Source of the DNA: Aphanomyces cochlioides
Taxonomy: Eukaryota > Oomycota > Saprolegniomycetes > Saprolegniales > Verrucalvaceae
Assembly: GCA_019828595.1 (NCBI GenBank)
Contig: JAHQRK010000009.1
Location: forward strand, 1,550,001-1,614,000
Length of the DNA stretch: 64,000 nt
Direction of reading: 5' to 3'
Shown: piece by piece, positions 23,433-34,801 of the stretch
How positions within the stretch are numbered: the stretch's first letter is position 1
How the letters are laid out: the number at the start of each line of letters is the position of its first letter
The notes under the pieces: generated by a model
What the model saw: only the letters and a program-made list of their open reading frames with translations
What the model was told of the DNA's origin: nothing
Database searches by the model: none
Position numbers and translations under genes: made by a program

Positions 23433-25977
23433 GAACGAGTGCAGATTCGTTGATGGAGGAGTGCAGACACGACGACGAGGACTGGTCGTGGGTGCAATTG
23501 CAGAGTGACGATGGTCAGAGTCGGTTCTGACTTGACTGACTCAACGTGACCGGCCTCTATACAAACTTCAAGTCTAAACCACCTCGCCTGACTTAACTAT
23601 GCCACTGTGGTCGCATTCTGCTCTCTGATTGGCTGGTGAGATTGACCAGCCAATCACAGCGCGAGATTGTTCCTGGAAGGTGACTGGCCCCATGGATGTC
23701 ACACTGTCTGGTCGGACGGCGGTTTCCAATCGCGCTCTTCTCGTGGCCATGCGAGAGAAAGCATGGCGAGGAGCGAAGAAAGACAACGAGGAGACGACGA
23801 CGCACGGGAATACAATGGGAATACGCGCGTAGTCGCGTTGTCATGCTCGGCGGATTGTACGAAATGCAACTGGCTTTCTCTGGCCTGCACATGTCGCTGG
23901 TTGAGCTAACGTTAGAGTGACTGGGCGGTGACATTTGGCGGCGGCGGCTTTCCTCTCGGGAGGTTGTCCGTGGGACTGGCTGGCGTGCGTCTGTCTTCCC
24001 TCCATAAGATCACATGCACCGCATGGCGGCGCTTTCTGTCTGGAGCCTGCAAATCCCGACGATATCGGCTGTCGAATCCATGACGGGATAGAGAAAGGGA
24101 CGCCGACCACATTCTGTCGATCGAAGGAACGATGTCAGAGGAGAGAAGCAGTGTCGAGCGGTGCATTCTGAAGAGGACAAACAAATCCCACGCTTGGAGC
24201 TGGAACGTGTCAAGTGCACTCGCGTGATGAGCAGTGCCACTGGCAGTGCCACTCGGCCGAGTGTACCGTTACGACGTGGGTTCATTAGAAAAGCCAAGTC
24301 TAATGCACCCGAGGCGAGAGTGGGAATCGTGTCAGGAGCGCGTCGGCAGCGTTGGACGAGGGTAAAAACAGTACAAAATCAGTCAAGAGGGAAGTTGGTG
24401 GCTTCCCTGACAACAGGAAACCCCCTGGCGTTCAACAGCAGCTCCACAATCGCACACGACACGTGCCAAGCAGCAATTCCAATCGAAAGAACGTCGTAAG
24501 CCGAGAGATTTCCACACTGGCATGCCGCTGTCAGTCTGTCATGGAGCAAGACGCGACAAGTGCAACGAAAATTACCCAACACCTGATACGAGAGGGTACC
24601 TACAGTGCGCTGTCTGCGATAGTTGGGGCAAGTTGAACGTTGCGGAGCTCGTAACACTTGACAACGTTGTTCTTCCTCCTTGAATGCAAGGATGACTTGC
24701 ATCTATTCTCTTCACGATCAAGTCCTCATGGGCTGATGAGGAGGAGGAACTGCAAAACTTCCCTCAAGTGCTCACAATTCACGATGAAAATCACCGCCTG
24801 TTTGCCGACGGGCTGCTGTCGAATGACAAAGAGGGTGAGATAGAGAGTGGCCAGTGTTCATGGCGTCTGGTGGAGTTCAAGTCGCCGACACCCTTGCCAC
24901 GTTAGCACCCTTTTGTACAAGAACAATCGATGCTCGCAAGCTCTGTGTCCTGATGAAATCTGCGCCGTGCAACATGATGGGTACCTTCTACAAGTAGCTT
25001 CGACTATGTGATGCTGAGGGATCATCTTTCGCATTGGATGAAGCACCACTCGGATTCTCCACGTTTCGATTCTGAGGATTGCCAGACGGCGGCGGCGCAT
25101 TCTCTTCAAAGGAAGGCTGTTTGGTCACGCCGCCCGCATACTGCAAAGGACATGAATGGTGGTGGATCAGTGGAAAATCACCGGACTGAATATCAGCCAA
25201 TCAGACCATATTATGAAAAATTGAGCGATTTCATTGGTAGAAAATTATACGACAGTCAACCACACCATCAGATCTTGACTCCCCATGAGCCCATGCCATG
25301 GGGACTCAGGTATGATGTCCGGAGCGACGCAATGCACTGACCATGGATAGCGTCAAGTGATCCAGATCTTTCCCTCCATGTTGTAATAGAGAGACGCTTG
25401 CGATTTGAAGCCCATTCTGAAGTGAATAGGATCACAATAATGGTCTTGTTGCGCATTCGTTGAGGACAAACGAGGTTCCTTCCTTCAGAGAGGGGGTGTG
25501 CATCAAGGTCAAATCATCACAAGGATTGTGCAATGCGAGAGTTGGATTGATTGGTCATCGAGTGTTGCTTGAGGAGCACCAATAAGTACCCGGACCACGG
25601 TTGCGATTCGTTGCTTGATCTTGGAGTTGAAATTCGAGTGGGGGGATCGTTCTGGTCACAACAGTACGAGTTCAGGCAAATTATGTTGACACCGATAGAG
25701 TCTCAATGGCATTCCCTCTATAATTTGTGGCCTCGGCAGCGTAGTCGTTCGTTGCCTTGTCGATGGAAGTGACTTCGCACATTCCGACTGTTCCTTCGAG
25801 CTTGCGCCAACAGCGCAGTTAGACTTCGCTCCATGCCATGAAGAGCTCCATGAAGTCGCTTCAATAATTGCATTCGTTGTCTGGCTTCATGAGACGAAAT
25901 CCTGTTGTTTCTCGTTGGGTCAGACATAGCTGGATGAGCTGGATGCTCATTCACTCAAATTTTGGCATCTTGATTGG
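23433..25977. other. Long spacer with protein-like fragments on both strands, unresolved
   Basis: 2.5 kb without a gene I can assemble. A protein-like plus-strand frame lies at about 24710-24903 (EEEELQNFPQVLTIHDENHR), overlapping plausible minus-strand exon pieces (24880-25200, e.g. MLHGADFIRTQ; also 24379-24500). One or two small multi-exon genes may be hidden here. CAGCCAATCA-type motifs occur at about 23629, 23651 and 25192. Confidence 0.35.
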
Positions 25978-27426
25978 ATGCAGGAGAGCGCGATGGATGA
26001 ACCTTTGACGTACCAGCGCTCCGTGGCGGACAATGAAGAGGAAGAAGTGCCGTATGAGTCGCTGTCCTTTCTCCAAAAGATGTTTGTCGTCCTTCGTCCT
26101 CAGTGGCAACGCGAGGCCAAGCAATACTTGACGCTGCAGGAATGCTCTGGTTCGTTGGGAGATCTGGGAACCTTCTTGCCGCTTGTGACCGCGTTGTCCG
26201 TGACCAAGCAGATTGCCTTTGGCCCGACGCTCTTCTTTGCAGGTTTGTGGACATCTCTTGGCGCATCGTAACGACGCTCTTCCTTAGGATTGTTTACTTT
26301 GACGTTGTCGACGTACTTTGAAGTGCCGATTCCAGTGCAACCCATGAAGCAAATCAGCGCGATCGCCATCACGGAGAAGTCGACACAAACGCAGCTCGTC
26401 GCGTCGGGATTGCTCATTGGTTTGATCCTCTTTGGCTTGTCGATCACGAATGCCGTGACGCTTGTCGTCAAGTACATGCCGTTTTCCCTCATCCGCGGCG
26501 TGCAGCTCGGCGTCGGTCTCTCTCTCCTCCAGAGCGGTGTCAAGCAAGCTTATGTCCATCAAACCACCGTCTCTCTCAACGCGACGACTGGCTTGATCGT
26601 CGTGAAACGCAGCGCGGATGTGCTCACTTGGTGGGGCACGGACAGCATCGTCGTCTCGATCGTCCTCATCTTGTTGTGCTTTTGCTTGATGCACAGCAAG
26701 CGAGTGCCCACGGCGCTCATTGTCTTTGTCTACGGTGTCATCGTCGCCGCCGTCCGATACCACAGCGAGAAAGACCGCTTGAAGCTTCCCAACTTGGTTT
26801 TGGGTCCTGATTTCTCGCACATGCCGCCGTGGCCATCCGCGGACGACTTTAACCATGCCTTCTTCCACTTGGTACTGCCGCAATTGCCGCTGTCGCTCCT
26901 GAACAGTGTCATTGCGCTTGAACAACTCGCCACGGACCTCTTTCCCAAGAAGCACGTGCCAGCGTCGTCGAAGCGCATTTGCTTTAGCCTTGCGCTGGGC
27001 GATTTGCTCTTCTGTGGCTTTGGTATGCTTCCCATGTGCCATGGCGCCGGCGGTCTTGCGTCGCAGTACGCCTTTGGCGCCCGCAGCAACGTGGCCATGA
27101 TGATGCTGGGGACGTTCAAAGTCTTTGTCGCGCTCTTGTTCGGCTCGACGCTCGCTGGTCTGCTGCAAGACGGCATTTTCCCAAGCTGTGTCATGGGCGT
27201 GCTCGTCATGTTTGCCGGCATCAACTTGTCCATCGTCGGACTTGATTTGGAAACGCAAAAGAACAAAGGCGACGTTGTCGTCGTCCTCGTCACAGCCGCC
27301 GCCTCCTTGGCCATCAACACTGGCGTCGGCTTTGTCGTCGGGGTGTTCACGTACATCATCTTGCGCTTTGCAGTCAACGACAAGGCGAGCTACAAGATGC
27401 AATCCCAAGACGACTCTCGATTGTAA
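25978..27426 (+). CDS. MOT1: MOT1-type molybdate transporter
   Basis: Two exons around a 45-bp intron (26243-26287) that joins LFFAG to LFTLTL. The signature pieces of the MOT1 subfamily of sulfate-transporter-like proteins are present: GDLGTFLPLVTAL in the first core helix, VPIPVQPMK, and CHGAGGLASQYAFGARS. About ten hydrophobic helices follow an acidic cytosolic N-terminus (DNEEEEVPYES). MOT1 proteins import molybdate with high affinity at the plasma membrane or vacuole. There is no STAS domain, as expected. At about 467 residues it is the normal length and looks intact. The 374-codon frame on the other strand is a mirror artefact. Confidence 0.93.
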
Positions 27427-27571
27427 TGAGAGCCTAACATGATTGCAAAATGCGTTAGAGTCGCTATTTCTCCGCGGCGACGTCCATGAATGCCGCCGTC
27501 AGAACAAGCGCTCAGCGCGTGGGGAAAGGGAAGAAACGTGAGCCACTACATCCATGTTTGTGTTGTCAATT

Positions 27572-28758
27572 CTATCGAGGAGTCAATGACGCTCGGAACT
27601 GCGGCGGCTCTTCGCTGAATGACATGCACGCTGAGCTAGAAAATGTCCCTCGATGTGTGTTGTCGGTTTTGATGCGGCGGACCCAGAGAACGAGCAAGGC
27701 GACGCCAAGAACACCACTGAGGACTGCGACGATGATCATCAAATTGCGAAGCATGCCGTTGGCATCTACGACAGTGTCAATCACTAGAGGAACCAAGGGA
27801 TCATTCGTACTGAGCGTCGACACTTCAAAGCCCGTCGAGCCACTCGCGACGTTTCCAAAGACACAGACAAGGCCTTCATCCAACCGATTGATTCGGCCGT
27901 CCGTGCATCGACCATACAGAGAGTAGACGGCCATGTTGGTCATCTTCAACCGCAATTTACTCCCCATGGCTTTCAGTTTGACAAATGCGTCAGCACTGAG
28001 CCAGACGTACTGCAGAGGATTGTCCGAGAGGTCTCTAGATCATGGATTAGATGACGAATGGATTGCCGATGGCTTTACAGCTCTGTCAAGGACGATGGAA
28101 AGGTCACGTTGACGATCTCAGTCATGCCATTGTGTTGCAAATGTCTACCCGAGCCATGAGTTAGCATGCGCATCGTCCTCCGAGGATTACAGTTTTGTGA
28201 GCTTGTCGGACCAGTGGAAGCTGTCCTGGTCGAGGCGCTTGATGGCGTTGTAGCTCAAGTTCCTACTTGGTCTTTAGAATGCGCCAAGAAATGCAAGTAC
28301 GTACAAATAGTTGACGCTGTGTGGAATGTAGACGCCACTGCCATCCGAGAGCGTATTATGGTTCAAGTCCCTACATGGCGCGAGAGGTCAATCGAAGAAC
28401 GCAATCGAATTCAGCGTACAAGGACACGACGTCTGCTTGAGTTCCAGCACTCCATGGGAGCGAAGTGATGCTGTTGTACGACAAGTCTCTATCCACACAG
28501 ACTTTGTCTAAGACAACTCTGGAGTAGATCCACGTACATGACGAGCGATTCGTTGGGGAAATCATCGACGAATGTGATGTTGCGGTTCGGCAACGACAAG
28601 ACGGGCGTCACATTTGCAAACGAAAAGGAGACCAAGCCTTGATCGTCTACCAAGCACGCCGGTGCAGTCTTGTTGCCAGCTAGTGGGCAATCCGTCGACA
28701 GCGTATACGTAGCGACCACTCCGCTGTAGATAAAGCACACAAACAATCTTCCAAGCAT
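27572..28758 (-). CDS. LRR receptor-like membrane protein 1 (one repeat per exon)
   Basis: Starts at ATG 28758 with a signal peptide (LFVCFIYSGVVATYT), then a Cys-flanked N-terminal cap and successive short exons each encoding one leucine-rich repeat: DLSYNSITSLP, DLNHNTLSDGS, NLSYNAIKRLDQDSF, HLQHNGMTEIVNVTF and DLSDNPLQYVW. Each begins just after an AG acceptor and ends with an L|gt donor, so all repeat exons share one phase. The last exon has a C-terminal cap (YGRCTDG ... CVFG), a 21-residue transmembrane helix (MIIVAVLSGVLGVALLVLW), and a short cytosolic tail without a kinase. It is a paralogue of the genes at 38302 and 49489. A surface sensing or adhesion role is inferred. Confidence 0.8.
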
Positions 28759-29084
28759 CCTTACGCCGGAGCAAATGTCCACGAATGTCCATGCGACCGA
28801 CAAGCTTTATGTATTGGCCACAATTTTTCACCTTCAAGCATGTCTCACCTACGGAAGAATCCACTAAACATCTCACCAAATTAAACTATTTTGTTATTTG
28901 AACTAATTTGTCCAAATATTTTCAGCTCGGTATTTTTGATCATATCGTGACAAAATAGCCGGTCAGTATTGTCTTTTTCAGTGAAGGAATTTAGGACCGG
29001 TTCGACGACTCTTTGCTTCTTTGTGATTGGTCATAACTTGAACAATACAAACATGACTCTGTTTCCAAATTTTCCACACGGAAC

Positions 29085-30079
29085 ATGGACAGAACGCCGA
29101 CATCAACACCAACGAGAACACCGCCACAAGGACTTCGACGCAGTAAAAGATTGCAACAGCCACAGCCCAATGAGGCTCCCCAAAGACAACATCCAGCGCT
29201 ATATGCCTTCGTGGTTGAATTTCGTGTCAAGGACACTGTGCAACTACGAGTGTCAACAGCAAAGATGTTTGGAGAACACCACATTACTGGCGATAATGAA
29301 GCCGACGTCAAGAAGCAGCTATGGGATCTGGCGACCCTACGCATCGAAAATCGTGCAACAGTCAATGATGGGACGTGGTCAATCGCATCAGAGCGCCCTG
29401 GTATTGAGCATTTTGACTCATACATCACATTCAAATGCAAGTCGAAATACCTAACGCTTCGAGAAGTCATGAGTTGGTCAACTCGCAACCGTGGTGGCAC
29501 AATCGCAATGACAGCATTCAAGTACGGAAATCAGGTTGGCAATTTTCAACACCTCACCGAGATGAAAGCTGCGTGTATTGATCCTCAAGATCAAGATCGG
29601 GCAGGCGCAGCAACACACGACGTACAAGCAAATATTGCAGAGCAATTGAAAGAGCGCTGGAGTGGAGTATTCCGTGGCCATGAAATGGCATGGCTGATGT
29701 GGTCCGCGCGAATCTCCAAAAAGGCACTCTATCTGCATGCTGGAGACATTGCGCAGCCTCCTCCGAGTGAGCTTACCCGTTGGTTTATCCTATCGGTTCA
29801 TCAGACGAAGAACATGTCGAAGCGTTGCGACGGAATGTTCAACTTGCCTCCGAAGTTGTCGACGGAGTGATTGCACACGTGACTCGAGTCCAAGATGTTC
29901 AAGAAGCTCAATTTCAATTGCTGAGAAATGAATTCAATGGAATGATGGACATGCTTCAAGCAAAGAAGCGCGTTATTGAAGCTTATGCAGCCGACTTGCG
30001 TCCATTGCATGATAACGAAACTTTGCTTGAAGAGCTCACTCATATTCCCAATGTTCCTGATGACTGTCATGCGCCATGA
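29085..30079 (+). CDS. ORF of unknown function next to an IS630/Tc1 relic
   Basis: Two overlapping frames (29085-29870 and about 29780-30079) read as one protein of about 330 residues interrupted by a one-base shift near 29785. The N-terminus is Pro/Thr/Arg-rich (RSKRLQQPQP), the middle has WDLATLRIENR and RWSGVFRGHEMAWLMWS, and the end is helical (QFQLLRNEFNGMMDMLQAKKRVIEAY). No known domain is recognised. It lies tail-to-tail with the transposase relic, 35 bp apart, and could be the second gene of that element or a host gene next to it. Confidence 0.5.
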
Positions 30080-30114
30080 AAAGGAGAAAGTATGGATTTA
30101 GACAGCATTTATGC

Positions 30115-31262
30115 TTAACTATTGCTGCTTTCATTTTCTTGTGAGATGTCTAATGGTTCGCCACGCTCATCAAATTCCAACAACGCTTCCATTTCATAGT
30201 TCTCTGTGCATTTTTGTCTCTGATCAATAGGACGAACAAAGTTGAAATTGCTGTCGGCTCCCCATCCACAGTGACGAAAAATATTCCGCATGTCAAATCG
30301 AGAAAACTGGTCAACTAGGTCCATAATGAAAGGAAGAAGACTTGCGCCGGTTCCTTCAACGTATTGCCGCTTCATTGCTTTCTTCATAAGCCCAAATAAA
30401 TATTCAATGGGGTTATAAAATGGGCAATACGCGGGAAGGAAAACTGGAATGATGCCAACTGCTCGAAGGTAGTACACTATGTCAGCATGACAATGAATTT
30501 TAGCGCCGTCCAAAATCCAAATGGAGCCGCGACCAGGGTACTGACGTACTGACTTTCCAGACTGGACGTGTACACGACAGCATTCGATGAAAGTGGACCT
30601 GTCGAACGTGCCATCGGTATGAAAGCACTCCACGATCCCATTCACGTCAATCCAGCAACAATAAAGATACACGTGGCTTTCGACAGAATTCTCCCCGAAA
30701 GGCGAGTTTTTCGCCTTTTAAGCAATATCCACGATTTCGCAACATGCCTCTGTTGTCGAAGCTCACTTCATCGAGGAACTGAATGTTGTAGACGCTCCAA
30801 TCGATATTTCCCAAATCCGTTGCGAAACGGATAATGTCTTGAGTCTTGATATGCATTGCTCGCCTTTCAAGGACTTTCCAGGTGAGACCCTCATTTCGCA
30901 GCATGCGCCAAATGGATGAAATGGAAACAGAACAGGTGAACTTTCGTTGAAACTCGGACTAGGCTTCGTCCAGGAAAGAGAGAGGCTTCTTCTCATAGAA
31001 CTTGACCAACCACTGTCGCTGTTCTACCGTGAACTTTCGCATGCTCGTTGAATCTCACCGTTGGTAGTCACCCTCGTCTTCGAACCGATCGATCCAATTG
31101 CATATAGAGTTGATGTGCTTCCTGTAGATATGCGCCAAGTCCGTTTTCGAGATGCCCAAGTAGTAGTATCCATACAGCGCATGCATGATGGTGTTCACGG
31201 AAGCATGACCACAGTAGACGGCTTGATAGAGTGTTGCCATCGGATTGTTCTCTCTGAAAGTT
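30115..31262 (-). pseudogene. IS630/Tc1-mariner transposase relic (DD34E)
   Basis: Read right to left: an N-terminal helix-turn-helix part (GISKTDLAHIYRKHINSICNW), a linker with WRMLRNEGLTWKVLERRA, the first catalytic Asp in FLDEVSFDNRG, the second in WILDGAKIH, and the Glu in FYNPIEYLFG with 34 residues between, i.e. DD34E. The frame is broken by at least one stop near 31055, another near 30960 and a one-base shift near 30655, so no full transposase can be made. Terminal inverted repeats were not clear. Confidence 0.8.
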
Positions 31263-31590
31263 CAAAAACTGGATTCCACCACTCATTTAGTAGGCGATAC
31301 TAGTATTGGATAGTATCTATTAATAGCACCCAAATACTGAATTTTGGTTGGCTGATACTTCGTCGTACCGTACGATTCGTACCGGTTTGAACGTCTACCT
31401 CACAAAATCGAATGAAAACAACAATATAGTTTATTAAGATATTCTATAGTGGTGAGATCTTTCATATGATATTTGTGATTGAAATGTGTCAACATCCCTC
31501 CGTCCGAAACAGCCGTTTCGGACAAGGTCTCTCTTAAGTCCACGATTGAAAGGTTTGATTAAGTTCTATTCGTGCTTTGGCAAGAAGACG

Positions 31591-33699
31591 ATGGACGAGG
31601 AAGTCGTGGCCACACTGGTTACAGGCTCAGATGTCGATGGCCAAGTCATACCAAGCGTCATGGCCAACCGCTACACTCGGAATTCAAAGCTTCATGCATC
31701 GGCAGCCATGAAGAAGTTTGAGAAATTCTTGGCAGAATACTCTATTGGTGTTTCTACGATCCACCAGCTCACTTCCTCACACGTTAACACAGATCTGATT
31801 GACAGATTTGCTGGATATTTGACGCGCGACCCAAATATTGGCTATTCGGCGTCTACAACATATTTAAGCAGTGTGAAAAGGCAAATCGAGGAGTCGACTA
31901 AAACATCTTTTTTCCGAGACCACAAAGCCTGGGTCTCTTCTCTGCGTACAGCCCTACGGAAGCACTACCAAGATATAAGTGCGAACAATGGCTCTCCGTT
32001 GCAGGACAAAGCGCCCCTTATGACCATAGAAGACTTGACTGTGCTCACGAGCCATCTCTTTTCACGAAATTGTGCACGTTCCATGATGGATCGCACATTG
32101 CTGTCCTTTCAATGGAGCCTTGTTGGACGTTCGTCGGATGTTGGAGATATTATGTATGATCACTTGCAGTGGACTGGCAATTTTCTGCTTGCCAGAGTTA
32201 CAAGGAAAAAGACCCGGCAAGAACACGCCGTCTCCATATTTCCTACAGCATTGGTTTGGCAGTTTGACCCCTTACATTCACTAGCTTCCCAGCTGGTTGT
32301 CGACCGTTATGGCTTGTCACTACGTCTTTTTAGCCAGCTTGCTTTTGAAAAAGGGTCGAGCGACACATCTGGCTACATCAATCGCGTACTAGGTTCTCTT
32401 AGCAAAGAGATTGACAGCGCCAAGCTAACACGCAACTTGCGTTCCCACTCGAGTCGTCGTGGAGCTGCTGCTACTGCCGCGTCCAGTTCAGATGTGAATT
32501 TGAGTGATCTTGCTCACCGTGGGCGCTGGACAATGGATGGATTCAACACACTTTTGGAATATATCTCTTGAGACATCTGCAAGTGACCAAAAAGTTGCTC
32601 GTGTCCTTGGTGGTTGGCAGCATCCAACACGAAATGTAGTCCCAGCTCGTCTGTTATTAGATCATGATCATGGAAATGTGCAGAGCTCATTCACGAAAAG
32701 TCTATTCCAGCATTATTCTACTCGACTGAAAAAGATAGCTTTCAACAAGCCCTTGCTGCTTCTCGACTACTCTATTTTCCTGACACTCGAGCGGCTTGTC
32801 AGTCCCATGTCCTCCATACAGCAATGATTGAGGCTGTCAAAGCTTGTGATAATTCGAAAAACGATGAGCAAGCGGTCGACGTGCTCCTTGAATGGGGGGC
32901 CGCAATTAAAAAGAGTTTCATTTCCGACAACATGCAATGCTTACCCATTTCAACAAGTGGCGCTGTTGATTTCGTGCCCTCAACGAAGATATCCCTTGGA
33001 GACTCTCTGGCTCGCTTCTCGTCTGCTCAGCGTGACGTTGCCGCAGAAATCACTGAACTCAGTGGAAAATTGGAGCTACAAAATCGCCATCATGAACAGG
33101 TCAAGCGAGAGCTTGCATCACTTCACCACAATTTTGATCAGTTAAGCAACCACCACAGAACGGCTTTGAACACTATCAGTGCTCAGCAAAATACAATCCT
33201 CGATATATTGAGTCGACTTACAGACACACCAATCCAGCTAAAAAGGAGAAAGACACCATCGGCAGATGATTCGACGCTTGCAAGCAGCGTTTCTACAGGT
33301 GTTGAAAGTACAATGGACAGTTTAGAGCCACTTCATACCCGAACTTGGCCGAATGATTTGCGGTCGTTGAAAGGCTGGTCGTTCTCCAGCCTACTTTTCC
33401 GATATTGGCTAGATTCACTGGACGAGACTCCAATCGACGGCAGCCTCCACGCTCAGCGCGACGCTCGACGTGCAGCGGCAATCGCTCGGTCTATTCTACG
33501 TGAGCGTTATCCACCACCACCAGGAGAAAATCCGTCGGAAACCTGGATTGTTGTAGCTAAGCAACAAGCCGTCAATGTCCAGCGTGAGGTCTTGTCAATT
33601 TTGCACGCCAAAAATCCACAAAGAACAAGGACTCACACAGGAGCTGCATCAGGTTTGATCAAAGCGTGGCGAGATAGCTATCTGTTGGACACTCAATAA
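31591..33699 (+). mobile_element. Crypton-type tyrosine-recombinase transposon
   Basis: The first frame (from ATG 31591, open back to 31486) encodes a tyrosine recombinase: an N-terminal SAM-like core-binding part, then catalytic Arg in SLVGRSSDVGD, the His-x-x-Arg box in RSHSSRRG, HRGRW, and the nucleophile Tyr in TLLEYIS. That frame stops at TGA 32569-32571, three codons after the Tyr. The same protein continues in two other frames, through one extra base near 32568 and one missing A in the A-run 32729-32733, to a coiled coil (LSGKLELQNRHHEQVKRELA) and a basic C-terminus ending at 33699. Cryptons have no terminal inverted repeats, and none are seen. A 9-bp hairpin (31502-31523) lies just upstream. 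Confidence 0.82.
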
Positions 33700-34801
33700 A
33701 TGATCTTTCGTTATTCAATCGATCACGTACTTGCTGAATTTCTACACAGCTTGCATCCACGTCGACAGCGCAACTGCGTGTAGCCAACTTGGTCTTTTCA
33801 TGCATTCGTATTTCAAACTACGATGATCATCCCAGTAAAATGTCTGAAATTTGTCTAGAATGCTGTGAATTGGGCTTGACATCTAATCATTTACCACGCA
33901 ATATATGTCAGACTCTCTATCGTGTGTTCTTCCTGAATGGATTTGAGCTTGGATCCAACTCCCAAGTATTCGAGTGACGCTGGAAACGCTAGGCTTAACC
34001 ACCATTCAATGCGTGTATTGATGTAAACCTATCAACTGTAATGATTCAAGTCACATCAGCTGTCATACATCACACAGTTTGATCTGCTAAAGATTTTGAC
34101 AATCTCAAAGTCGGTACTAGACTTGTTTGCGGCTATATTCATTGCGAATACACAAGCTAAAGCCCACATTAGCATTAGAATAGGCTCGTTTTAAGTCCAT
34201 CTACCTTTGATTTCTCCAACCTTAAGCTCGTTCGTCTGCTAGAGACAGCCATCCTCGTGCTACCTTTGGTTTCCAGTGATTTAGCTCGTTCGTCGGCTCG
34301 AGATAGTCGCCCTCATGGTACCTCTTACAGCGTGTCAAAGCGCATTGCAGGCAACTGCTTTGCTTTGGCCCAGCGACACAATCCAACTTGACTCACTTTT
34401 CAAACAAACAGGCCGATGGTGGCTCGAAATGAGCTCGCAACGAGAAAAATATGCAACTCTTGGACCTAAGGATAATGTATGAGCTGATTGCCTGTTTAAA
34501 TCTTGGCGGCACTTACGTTACATGCTGCATTAGGACAAGCCGACCCACTTCATGAGATGGCAACGCGTCTCGTGGAAACGCGTGTGGATTCACCTCAAAC
34601 TGTGTTCCAGTGTTTAAATTACTCTCACATAGTTAAACCAGTATATCAGCCAAAACTGGAATTTAACCTATATCGTCCGAGCGAATTTCCGAAAAGTCCA
34701 GTTCGGACGATAATTCGGATGATACCGATTGAAGTCGAGTGGTCGTGCCAGAATCTGCACCATGGATGCGCATGGCCGCCCGTGTCGATGAATCTTCATG
34801 T
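33700..34801. other. Spacer between the Crypton and the GH3 gene
   Basis: AT-rich, no supported gene. It holds a diverged tandem duplication (34201-34318). A frame starting near 34503 runs into the antisense of GH3 and has no support of its own. Confidence 0.4.
34201..34318. repeat. Two-copy tandem duplication, 59 bp each
   Basis: Copy 1 (34201-34259) and copy 2 (34260-34318) both begin CTACCTTTG and share GCTCGTTCGTC at the same offset, with scattered substitutions. It is an old local duplication. Confidence 0.65.

Noticed and set aside
26284..27408. 374-codon minus frame antisense to the MOT1 gene
   Set aside because: It is the complement of hydrophobic codons, rich in Asp/Arg/His, with no motif. 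The plus strand has clear MOT1 signatures.
29478..30070. Minus frames antisense to the 29085 ORF
   Set aside because: No motif, and stop-bounded mirrors of the plus frame.
28860..31450. Terminal inverted repeats around the 29085-31262 gene pair
   Set aside because: CTCACCA plus AT-rich similarity near 28870 and 31450 is too weak and too AT-biased to call.
31486..31590. Upstream start of the Crypton recombinase at 31486
   Set aside because: That codon is GTG. The first in-frame ATG is 31591, although an upstream exon is not excluded.
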